In this document: positions 1 to 5,808 of the stretch, one piece after another
Layout of the letters: every line of letters begins with the position of its first letter
How positions within the stretch are numbered: the first letter of the stretch is position 1
Source: JAJUFS01 sp964599565
GTDB taxonomy: Bacteria > Pseudomonadota > Gammaproteobacteria > Natronospirales > JAJUFS01
Assembly: GCA_964599565.1 (NCBI GenBank)
Contig: CAZRFE010000081.1
Location: 1-10,694, forward strand
DNA length: 10,694 nucleotides
Direction of reading: 5' to 3'
Notes under the pieces: model-generated
What the model was told of the DNA's origin: nothing
The model's database searches: none
The model's input: only the letters and a program-made list of their open reading frames with translations
Made by a program: the position numbers and the translations under genes

Positions 1-55
<55 letters not shown>

Positions 56-61
56 AAAATC

Positions 62-93
62 AAGGACTTACGGGCACCCGGGGTCCTTTTTTT
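62..93 (+). terminator. Rho-independent terminator after tRNA-Phe, phage side of attL
   Basis: AAGGAC (62-67) pairs with GTCCTT (83-88), with an inner stem CGGG (71-74)/CCCG (77-80), followed by seven T residues (87-93). It begins just after the att core, inside the phage DNA. It therefore probably ends tRNA-Phe transcription after integration and also shields the prophage from read-through. Confidence 0.82.
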
Positions 94-101
94 GTTACAG
101 C

Positions 102-119
102 TTCCGACAGAATTCCGAC
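102..119 (+). promoter_or_regulatory. Candidate integrase arm-type direct repeats (TTCCGAC twice)
   Basis: TTCCGAC occurs at 102-108 and again at 113-119, 11 bp apart (one helical turn) and close to attL. A related CCGACA is at 104-109 and recurs in the same orientation at 10535-10540 near attR. Short, phased direct repeats flanking an att core are typical of tyrosine-integrase arm sites. This is only a pattern match. Confidence 0.3.
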
Positions 120-131
120 GCGTCCTACAGT

Positions 132-162
132 TTGTCTTTTGGTAGCTCTGTCCTCATACTAT
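132..162 (+). promoter_or_regulatory. Possible promoter of the left cassette
   Basis: TTGTCT (132-137) and CATACT (155-160), 17 bp apart, each match four of six consensus bases. An overlapping TACTAT at 157-162 is an alternative -10 at a less favourable 19-bp spacing. Transcription would start a few bases before the Shine-Dalgarno at 172-176. It sits downstream of the tRNA terminator, so the cassette needs a promoter of its own. Confidence 0.35.
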
Positions 163-183
163 TTCCATCACGGAGGGCTAGGC

Positions 184-405
184 ATGAACAACAACACTGA
201 TCAGCATCTCGACCTCGACAGCATTTTTTCGGCGACGATCGAAAAGTCAGGTGATGTGACAGTAGAAGGCACGGACGGTACCCGCTTCACGGTTACGAGC
301 AGCGGTTCGCTTAGCATTGATCCGTCAACATTCTTGATTGACGCGTTTGATCTAGTTCGTAGGAAGGTCGTCGAGCACACCCTTCCGTATAAAAAGGCGA
401 GCTAG
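184..405 (+). CDS. 73-aa hypothetical protein, first gene of the left cassette
   Basis: I do not recognise this protein. The frame is open further upstream (to 139), but the start at 184 is chosen because GGAGG at 172-176 stands seven bases before that ATG. The product is a small soluble acidic protein. The N-terminal part is rich in Asn, Asp and His. The middle has an alternating hydrophilic/hydrophobic pattern (GDVTVEGTDGTRFTV, then SGSLSID) that suggests a short beta-sheet. The end is basic and helical (FDLVRRKVVEH to KKAS). There is no signal peptide or membrane segment. It lies 14 bp before the next gene on the same strand and is probably co-transcribed with the two membrane proteins. 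A partner, regulator or antitoxin-like role is possible but unsupported. Confidence 0.65.
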   Translation: MNNNTDQHLDLDSIFSATIEKSGDVTVEGTDGTRFTVTSSGSLSIDPSTFLIDAFDLVRRKVVEHTLPYKKAS

Positions 406-419
406 TAGTCGTCACGGGA

Positions 420-1229
420 ATGGATTTCCCTTTAGTTCCCAGCCTCGTTCTTTTGGTCGTTGCCGGTTGGCTCTGGGCGGACGGCTATTTCCCTTTGCGT
501 TGGCACTACAAGCGGACGGATGGCAACCGTTTGTATTTTGCTGCCGTTCTGCACGGGGCTTGGATTAGTCTGTCGCTTTACGTTCTCCTGATCGTTGCGA
601 ACGCGTTTGTCGTGTTCTTCGATGTAATTTTTCTCCGTGACAAATTCATTTGGCCACACTTTTCGACAGCTAAGCTTCAGCTGACCGAAACCTATATCTA
701 TATTGTCGTTTTCGCTTCAATCCCATTCACCCTCATCCTGAGGCGACTAGTAAATAAGTGGTTTGTAAAAAAGCCGAGTCGATTTCTCGAATCGCTCCGG
801 GCGCTATACAAAGACACAGACGAGTTGTCGTTATTAATGCTCGAAAGCATGCTCGAACGTCGGCCGATGATTTTCAGCCTTGCAAACGGGAAGGTGTACA
901 TCGGTCAAGCAACAGAGATGCCTGGTCCGGACTCCGATAAGGAAACGATTACGTTTATGCCGATTGTCTCGGGGCAGCGAGACGCGAAGGGGAAGATCGT
1001 CTGGACGACGCCGTATATTCGGAACGACGAAAAGACCGGCGAGATGGTGCCGCTTAATGAATCGACACTGAACCCGGGCTCCAAATCCTCAAAACCCCTG
1101 ATGCTTACAATTGCTATTCAGCACATCGTGACATTTCATTTCTATAATTTCGATGCTTACAGCATCACTGAACGTCAACCAGCGAAAAGTGCAGAAACGC
1201 AGATAGAAAAAGACTCGGCAAGCGCATGA
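420..1229 (+). CDS. Membrane protein with cytoplasmic beta-rich domain, unknown function
   Basis: A 269-aa protein that I cannot assign to a family. Three hydrophobic segments are visible at about residues 5-20, 40-71 and 92-108, followed by a basic stretch (RRLVNKWFVKKPSR) that suggests the rest is cytoplasmic. The soluble part (about 120-250) contains LANGKVYIGQ (154-163) and later LTIAIQHIVTFHFYNF (229-244). This strand pattern is reminiscent of small SH3- or PRC-barrel-like domains; that is inference. The tail is Lys/Glu/Ala-rich. The Shine-Dalgarno is weak (GGGA directly before the ATG), so translation may be coupled to the gene 14 bp upstream. Its stop overlaps the next start as ATGA (1226-1229), indicating a coupled pair. 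The gene looks AT-richer than the phage core, consistent with acquired cargo. Confidence 0.75.
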   Translation: MDFPLVPSLVLLVVAGWLWADGYFPLRWHYKRTDGNRLYFAAVLHGAWISLSLYVLLIVANAFVVFFDVIFLRDKFIWPHFSTAKLQLTETYIYIVVFASIPFTLILRRLVNKWFVKKPSRFLESLRALYKDTDELSLLMLESMLERRPMIFSLANGKVYIGQATEMPGPDSDKETITFMPIVSGQRDAKGKIVWTTPYIRNDEKTGEMVPLNESTLNPGSKSSKPLMLTIAIQHIVTFHFYNFDAYSITERQPAKSAETQIEKDSASA

Positions 1230-1849
1230 GCGGCATTGCTTCGGCGAATAAGGAACCACGAGAACTGCCACAGGGATTGATACGGCAACGACGGAACATT
1301 TTCGTCGCGTCCTTGATTATTCTGTTCTTCTCTATCGGGAAACCTTCGATCAAGTCTCTCAAATTCCCGTTTTTCGATTCCGACGTGAATAACCCGGAAG
1401 TCGTCATCGTTTTCGTCTGGATCTTTTTTTTCTATGCGCTCCTTCGGTATTACCAGTACTTTGCCGAACTTGGCGATAAACGCGTTGTTGATAGATTTTG
1501 GTCAGAGTTTTCGGCGAGGGTGGGTAGGTTTGGGAAGCTGTATTACGAGCCTAGTCGTAATGAATTTGGCGAGAACGCAGTTAGGACGTACAAGATCAAC
1601 AAGAACAGAGTTATAACTTTCTTTCAGAATGGAAAAGATCAAGTCATATGCAATGTGGATCATAAAGATTCGACGGGGTATAGCGCACAAGCGGACTTTC
1701 CGTTGAGGCGTCACGCGCTTCAGATATTGGCCTCTGTATGGACAGTCGTAGTGAAACAACAGGACGTTACGGATTTGTATCTGCCTTTCGCCGTGGCGCT
1801 AATAAGTCTCGTTGTGGCTCTCCTAGTCGGGATGCCGATGCTCGGCTAA
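1226..1849 (+). CDS. Membrane protein with three hydrophobic segments, unknown function
   Basis: A 207-aa protein starting in a 4-bp ATGA overlap with the upstream membrane protein, so the two are translationally coupled and probably act together. Hydrophobic segments are at about residues 24-38, 58-75 and 186-204. The hydrophilic domain between the last two (about 78-183) is mixed alpha/beta, with KINKNRVITFFQNGKDQVIC and DFPLRRHALQILASVW as notable parts. No catalytic motif is evident. It ends 85 bp before the converging integrase gene. Like its partner it is AT-richer than the replication and virion genes. Possible roles are superinfection exclusion, membrane-acting defence or a toxin pair; none is shown by the sequence. 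Confidence 0.72.
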   Translation: MSGIASANKEPRELPQGLIRQRRNIFVASLIILFFSIGKPSIKSLKFPFFDSDVNNPEVVIVFVWIFFFYALLRYYQYFAELGDKRVVDRFWSEFSARVGRFGKLYYEPSRNEFGENAVRTYKINKNRVITFFQNGKDQVICNVDHKDSTGYSAQADFPLRRHALQILASVWTVVVKQQDVTDLYLPFAVALISLVVALLVGMPMLG

Positions 1850-1933
1850 ATTATCACTGCCGGTGGCTACGCGCGGTTCTCACTCATCAACATGGCGAAT
1901 GATTGATGCCGGTCCGACACAGCGTGCAAACGT

Positions 1934-2941
1934 TCAGCCTGCTTGCATTGTTGTGGGCGAGGTTAGACGGGCTAGCGGGTTAAGCAACGGTGCTTGAAGC
2001 AGATGATTCGGCGCGAGATGAGCATAGCGCAGAGTCATCCGCAAATCAGAATGACCGAGAATCTTCTGTAATGTGAGGATGTCACCACCGTTCATGACGA
2101 AGTGACTCGCGAACGTATGGCGCAAGACGTGGGCCATCTGACCTTCGGGAAGTTCGATCTTCGCGCGCTCAACGGCTTTTCGAAAAGCGGCGTAACAGGA
2201 CAGGAACAGCCGACCGGAATTTTTCACTCGAAGATCCCGATACATGGATGTGCAAATCGGAACCACACGCACTTTCCCGCTCTTCGTGCCCGAATAGACG
2301 ACACGATCGGGAAAGAGCCGGTCGGCTGTTAAACCTTCAGCTTCTGACCACCGGGCACCGGTAGCCAGGCAAAGCTTCGCGACAAGAAGCGCATCTTTGT
2401 TGCGGCTAGCTTCCAACGCAACCAGCAATTCTTTGATTTGTTCCGTCGTGAGGTACGTCAACTCGCGCTCATCCACACGAATTGCGCGAACGCGTTTTAA
2501 CGGGTTCTCACCTTGCCATTCGCCCAGGCGATCGAGCTCATTGAACAGCGCCTTTAAATAGGCAAGATCGTGATTCGCAGTGGAAGGGGAAATGCCATCT
2601 TGTATCCGCTGCTGACGGAACGCGGAATACAGACCTGAAGTAAACGACGACGCAACCGGGTCGCCCATCGACTCTGCAAGTTGCAACATGATGCGTCGGC
2701 GTCGATCGCCATCCTTCAGCGAAACGCCATGAAGTACGTGCCAACGAGAAATCAGCTCTGAAAGCTTGCGAACATCTCGCCGCGATCTATTCCACTCGAG
2801 GCCGGCGGCGTGTTTCGAAATTATTAGCTGCTCGAAGCGTTGCGCTTCGGATTTCGAGTCGAACAATTTCTTGATCCGGCGACCCTTGCGACCGCCTGGC
2901 TGAATATCGACTTTCCACTTCTTGCCGTCCTTGGCAATCAT
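1934..2941 (-). CDS. int: Tyrosine recombinase / phage integrase
   Basis: A 335-aa site-specific recombinase that would integrate and excise the phage at tRNA-Phe. The N-terminal part (about 1-60) is basic and resembles an arm-binding domain. A SAM-like core-binding domain spans about 60-150 (SRWHVLHG to SPSTANHDLAYLKALFNEL). The catalytic domain has the full active-site set: Arg197 in ATGARWSE, a Lys at 220 or 223 in the beta-hairpin, His271-x-x-Arg274 in HVLRHTF, His297 in LGHSD and nucleophile Tyr306 in MTLRYAHL. It is the last gene of the leftward operon, starting 10 bp after the stop of the 382-aa protein. No good Shine-Dalgarno is visible, so its expression may depend on translation of the gene before it. 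Unusually, it is separated from attL by the 1.7-kb cargo cassette. Confidence 0.96.
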   Translation of the reverse strand: MIAKDGKKWKVDIQPGGRKGRRIKKLFDSKSEAQRFEQLIISKHAAGLEWNRSRRDVRKLSELISRWHVLHGVSLKDGDRRRRIMLQLAESMGDPVASSFTSGLYSAFRQQRIQDGISPSTANHDLAYLKALFNELDRLGEWQGENPLKRVRAIRVDERELTYLTTEQIKELLVALEASRNKDALLVAKLCLATGARWSEAEGLTADRLFPDRVVYSGTKSGKVRVVPICTSMYRDLRVKNSGRLFLSCYAAFRKAVERAKIELPEGQMAHVLRHTFASHFVMNGGDILTLQKILGHSDLRMTLRYAHLAPNHLLQAPLLNPLARLTSPTTMQAG

Positions 2942-2951
2942 CGCTATGAGC

Positions 2952-4100
2952 CTAGGTTAATAGTAAAGCTACAATAGCGCCGAGAAGAGCGCTAACAATG
3001 GAGGTCCAATTTGATGAAGCTGCTTGATAAAAGTCTTTTTCAATCTGAAGAGCGTTCAAAACGCTTGCCGTACTGCACCCTTCTTTAGCGCGCTGATAAT
3101 ACTCTTCAAAGGCATCAATGGCGAAGTGTTGGTTGTTTGGGTTAAATATGGCAGTACGGATTGCATCAGTATTGTTTGTAAGTAGTACTTTCCAAATTTC
3201 AATTCTTGCAACAGCTCGAAATAACTTCTGAAGATTACGTTTTCGTAGAAAAGGAAACGAAAGCGCCTGCCTATACCACGCCTGAGACTCAAGAGCGTTG
3301 AAATGTTGTAGCTTCTCGTTGAGAGTTACCCAAAGAAAACCTGTTCTAGCGTCACCAGCCACAACAGCGTGAACAGCCCAGGCTTCGAAGACTATGTTGT
3401 CAATGAATTCACTAATTTGAGATGACATGTGGCGTTCATTATCAAGAACTTCCAATATGACGACGTCGCTGCTTATTGCTTCATTAGGCGAACTTATTGA
3501 TTCATTGTTCGCCAACCGAGAGGATGTCTTTGACTTAGGGAGGAGCTTAAAGTTGATAACGTTTGTGCTGTATTTTTTCTTTTCCAGAGATAGGCCGTCA
3601 CATGCGTCTTTAATTGCAAACTCTAAAAACGTAATTACGTGATCCGCCATCTGGGAGGTGGAATCGAATTCGACGCGTGTGTATACGGGGAATATCGTAG
3701 CAACCGGACAACCTGCTATGCACATTACCGTTATAGAAAATAGCTCGTTTTGTTCATCTCCTTCGGTTCTCAAGTCTCCGCTTTTATCGTCCTCAAAGGG
3801 TATTTGAAGATTAAAGGTATACTTGAAATTGTAAGGGACGTTTATCGTTGGCCCACCTTCGCTGAAGGGAACGTCTAAATCATCGTCACGATTTTTTTCA
3901 TAGGATGAACTGAAGTGGAAGTCGTCTATGTTGGATATTTTCGCGAGTTCAGACGACAATTTTGATTCGTATGAGTTTGCGTCCAAGTCTTCGTCGAGAC
4001 GAATATAGAAACCAGCGGTAGCAATGACATATTGGCTGCGGTTCTCCAATAGTTGTCCGGAATCCTCGCAGGTAGGGCTTATTTCTGCCTTTTTATTCAT
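2952..4100 (-). CDS. 382-aa tail-anchored protein of unknown function (lysogeny cargo)
   Basis: I do not recognise a family. The protein is largely soluble and acidic. Its only clear membrane segment is at the extreme C-terminus (about residues 364-382, WTSIVSALLGAIVALLLT), which makes it a likely tail-anchored protein facing the cytoplasm. The N-terminal half looks beta-rich (residues 24-160, including FKYTFNLQIPF and ATIFPVYTRVEF). The C-terminal half (about 225-360) is helical, with many Trp/Phe/Tyr (EAWAVHAVVAG, AWYRQALSFPF, EIWKVLLT, FEEYYQRA). Its DNA is clearly AT-richer than its neighbours, suggesting separate acquisition. It sits within the repressor-to-integrase operon, so it should be made in the lysogen, as expected for an exclusion, defence or conversion factor; that is inference. 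The Shine-Dalgarno before the ATG is weak. Confidence 0.78.
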   Translation of the reverse strand: MNKKAEISPTCEDSGQLLENRSQYVIATAGFYIRLDEDLDANSYESKLSSELAKISNIDDFHFSSSYEKNRDDDLDVPFSEGGPTINVPYNFKYTFNLQIPFEDDKSGDLRTEGDEQNELFSITVMCIAGCPVATIFPVYTRVEFDSTSQMADHVITFLEFAIKDACDGLSLEKKKYSTNVINFKLLPKSKTSSRLANNESISSPNEAISSDVVILEVLDNERHMSSQISEFIDNIVFEAWAVHAVVAGDARTGFLWVTLNEKLQHFNALESQAWYRQALSFPFLRKRNLQKLFRAVARIEIWKVLLTNNTDAIRTAIFNPNNQHFAIDAFEEYYQRAKEGCSTASVLNALQIEKDFYQAASSNWTSIVSALLGAIVALLLT

Positions 4101-4124
4101 CGCTTAGATGCTCACGCTTTGTTA

Positions 4125-4160
4125 TCTTTCGAGGGTTACATAACATTCTGTCTTTCGAGG
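4125..4160. repeat. Short direct repeat TCTTTCGAGG (two copies)
   Basis: TCTTTCGAGG occurs at 4125-4134 and 4151-4160, flanking the stop codon of the small membrane protein gene. It lies at the edge of the AT-rich 382-aa gene and could be a scar of the event that inserted that gene. It could also be a chance duplication. Confidence 0.4.
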
Positions 4161-4516
4161 TGGTAGTACTTCTCGCGTCTAAGAATTTCTCGCTCGCCGG
4201 TCTTCGAATTAATCTGCACCGTCAACACTGAACCTTCCATGCAGCTGCGTATCGTCTCGTTGACTTCCTGTCCGTAAATCGCCTGGCACTCGCGAATGCT
4301 TTTCGGCTTGATCACTTCAGTGACCGTTCGATACTGAGGAATTGATTGCTGCAATTCGCGATGCTGCTTGTTCAACTGATGAACAGCACGATCAGCCGAT
4401 TGCTGCATGTCTTGCGCGACGAGCGAAAGAAACCATCCCCAGAAGAAAAGCTTTCCGACGAAGAGCACAACACCGGCGATAACGATTCCCAAGGCAACTT
4501 GTAATGCCGTTTTCAT
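4136..4516 (-). CDS. Small membrane-anchored coiled-coil protein
   Basis: A 126-aa protein with a strong N-terminal membrane segment (about residues 5-33, including LGIVIAGVVLFVGKLFFWGWFL). A Gln-rich amphipathic helix follows, likely a short coiled coil (about 35-58, DMQQSADRAVHQLNKQHREL). The C-terminal domain is compact with Cys77 and Cys92. The start is well supported: AAGGAGGGATAG stands directly before the ATG on the minus strand. It lies 34 bp after the repressor stop and 35 bp before the 382-aa gene, so it belongs to the lysogeny operon. No family is recognised. A membrane protein made with the repressor could act in superinfection immunity, but there is no direct evidence. Confidence 0.78.
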   Translation of the reverse strand: MKTALQVALGIVIAGVVLFVGKLFFWGWFLSLVAQDMQQSADRAVHQLNKQHRELQQSIPQYRTVTEVIKPKSIRECQAIYGQEVNETIRSCMEGSVLTVQINSKTGEREILRREKYYHLERQNVM

Positions 4517-4550
4517 CTATCCCTCCTTCCCTGTAGCTGCCAACGCGCGA

Positions 4551-4850
4551 TTACTTTTTCCGCGATCTGCCAGCCGGCGATCCCACGCCTAATTTTTGTG
4601 TGACGTCTTCGATCTCCGGACTGATGTGTCCGGCCTTCGCATCCGTTGTTCCGGTCAGAATCCAGATCATGTATTGCGGGTACTTGACGGCGAGTGCCGC
4701 GAGAATGTCCGCGCCTGGCTTCTTCGTCGTCTTCTCCATATCCTTGAGCGTGCCTTCTTTCAGGCCAACTTCTCGCGCGAACAGCGTTCGGCCCATTCCC
4801 GTGCTTTCGCGAAGGATTCGAATCCTTTCGTTGATTGTTGACATTTCCAT
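4551..4850 (-). CDS. Phage repressor, XRE/CI-type HTH
   Basis: A 99-aa DNA-binding protein, probably the immunity repressor that keeps the rightward phage operon silent. The helix-turn-helix lies at about residues 10-55 (RIRILRESTGM, then LFAREVGLKEGTLKDMEK). It is followed by KYPQYMIWILTGT, a hallmark at the end of the HTH domain in short CI-like phage repressors. The C-terminus is a short basic tail (GRSRKK) with no peptidase domain, so RecA-stimulated self-cleavage is unlikely. Two ATGs two codons apart (4850 and 4844) could both serve, and neither has a good Shine-Dalgarno. The gene is divergent from the HTH gene at 4946 and heads the leftward lysogeny operon. The palindromes between the two genes are its likely operators. 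Confidence 0.85.
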   Translation of the reverse strand: MEMSTINERIRILRESTGMGRTLFAREVGLKEGTLKDMEKTTKKPGADILAALAVKYPQYMIWILTGTTDAKAGHISPEIEDVTQKLGVGSPAGRSRKK

Positions 4851-4864
4851 CGATTGGAATATTC

Positions 4865-4928
4865 TTGAGTCATAGGGGTGCTATAGTACCCGGCACTACC
4901 GCACAACATAGTGCACTACTGTGCAACA
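4865..4928. promoter_or_regulatory. Divergent control region with extended -10 promoter and operators
   Basis: A rightward extended -10, TGCTATAGT, lies at 4879-4887; the -35 is weak. A 16-bp near-palindrome GGGTGCTATAGTACCC (4876-4891, 14 of 16 symmetric) covers it. Downstream is a perfect palindrome TAGTGCACTA (4909-4918). The half-site TAGTGC/GCACTA occurs at 4893-4898, 4909-4914 and 4913-4918, and GCACTAC repeats at a 20-bp interval. On the minus strand TACTAT (4883-4888) may serve the repressor. Repressor binding here would block the rightward promoter. Confidence 0.68.
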
Positions 4929-4945
4929 AAGGGAGTTTAGCGGAC

Positions 4946-5158
4946 ATGGAGCGTCCACACGAAGTGCCGGTATTCCCGGTCTCAGTCCAGATTCCTCTCA
5001 TGACGCGTGAACGTTTCGCGGGCCTCACCGGGCTCGACGAGGGCGTGCTCCGCGGCATGATCAACAAAGGCTATCTCCCCACGCTGAAGTTAGGGCGGCA
5101 TCGCCTTATCAACCTCGTTGCGCTGTCAAAACAGTGCGAAGAGGAGTGGGAAGTATGA
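4946..5158 (+). CDS. Small HTH protein, excisionase / MerR-like
   Basis: A 70-aa DNA-binding protein, first gene of the rightward operon. Residues about 17-57 form a winged-helix of the excisionase/HTH_17 kind: PLMTRERFAGLTGLDEGVLRGMINKGYLPTLKLGRHRLIN. The GYLPTLKLGRHRLI stretch is the typical wing. It may be a recombination directionality factor for the integrase, a Cro-like switch protein, or both. The reading frame is open upstream, but ATG 4946 is the only sensible start; AAGGGAG lies about 10 bases ahead. Its stop overlaps the next gene's start as ATGA (5155-5158). Confidence 0.8.
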   Translation: MERPHEVPVFPVSVQIPLMTRERFAGLTGLDEGVLRGMINKGYLPTLKLGRHRLINLVALSKQCEEEWEV

Positions 5159-5442
5159 CCGGGAGGCCAAGGATGGACGCTCCAACCAAGTCCGCCCTCC
5201 CGGAAACGTCCGCCCGTACGGCAACACGGGTAGCGGTGAGATGCCCTGGCAAGAAGCTCGCACACCGGCGGTGCCCGGGCGTCTCATCCGCTTCAAACTC
5301 GTTAAAGCTCCCCGGTACAGGTGAGGTCCCCTCACCGAAAACGGGGAGCCACCACCTTGCGACAAGGCTCAGCCAGTACGACTGGGTCGAGCGCTTGCGA
5401 TGGCAGGCCGAAGTCTTCGGCATGAGCTTCTGGCGTACCTGA
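5155..5442 (+). CDS. Basic 95-aa hypothetical protein
   Basis: I do not recognise this protein. The start is chosen at the ATGA overlap with the HTH gene, with GAGGAG about eight to ten bases upstream. The N-terminal two thirds are basic, rich in Arg/Lys/Ser/Thr/Pro and of low complexity, so probably unstructured (PTKSALPETSARTATRVAV). The last quarter is more structured (LSQYDWVERLRWQAEVFGMSFWRT). It has three base pairs of space before the next gene. Position and tight coupling argue for a real gene, but its composition means it could be a fast-evolving or minor protein. A nucleic-acid-binding role is possible from charge alone. Confidence 0.5.
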   Translation: MTGRPRMDAPTKSALPETSARTATRVAVRCPGKKLAHRRCPGVSSASNSLKLPGTGEVPSPKTGSHHLATRLSQYDWVERLRWQAEVFGMSFWRT

Positions 5443-5445
5443 ACG

Positions 5446-5808
5446 ATGCGCATTGCTCACGCCACTCGCTCAACTACCAACGCTGCCGAGAATCGGCAGC
5501 GTTTTCCAGACTTCGCCGCATTCGTCGACGACTTCCGCGAGACCTTCGGCGCGGATCGGGTGCGCGTTGTTGACGTTTACGCGCGTGGCACCAAGGGACA
5601 CGTTCGCTGGCTGCGCTGCAAGAACTGCAAGCACATATTTTCGATTCCGGGGTTTCCGTCCGCCATCGCCGGCGTGATCGGCGTGTCGTGTGTTTGCGGT
5701 CGGATCGTGGGCGTGAACAGAAGGGTGGTCGTGGCCGCCGAAGGCGGTCAAGTCCCGCTAATAGTAACACCGGGACTTAGTCTCATGGGTGAGACTCATG
5801 CTCGTTGA
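5446..5808 (+). CDS. Putative zinc-ribbon protein upstream of the initiator
   Basis: A 120-aa protein with four cysteines placed as CKNC (Cys58, Cys61) and CVC (Cys82, Cys84), which could form a zinc ribbon. The N-terminal part (about 18-50, FPDFAAFVDDFRETFGADRVRVVDVYARG) looks alpha/beta. No known family is recognised. No convincing Shine-Dalgarno precedes the ATG, but the preceding stop is only three bases away, so translation is probably coupled. Its end overlaps the initiator gene by 11 bp. The place, immediately before the replication initiator, suggests an early regulatory or replication role; that is inference. Confidence 0.62.
   Translation: MRIAHATRSTTNAAENRQRFPDFAAFVDDFRETFGADRVRVVDVYARGTKGHVRWLRCKNCKHIFSIPGFPSAIAGVIGVSCVCGRIVGVNRRVVVAAEGGQVPLIVTPGLSLMGETHAR

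Noticed and set aside
139..183. Upstream extension of the first cassette gene to 139
   Set aside because: GGAGG at 172-176 points to ATG 184, and the extension would cover the likely -10 region and the Shine-Dalgarno itself.
432..901. Minus-strand open frames (432-659 and 698-901) opposite the first membrane protein
   Set aside because: They lie wholly inside a better-supported coupled gene, have no ribosome binding site, and show low-complexity composition typical of an antisense shadow.
1850..1933. Possible bidirectional terminator between the left cassette and the integrase
   Set aside because: No stem of useful length with a T-run could be found in the 84 bp between the converging genes.
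5109..5453. Minus-strand open frames opposite the basic 95-aa protein
   Set aside because: The plus-strand gene has a Shine-Dalgarno and an ATGA coupling to its neighbour. The minus-strand frames have neither.
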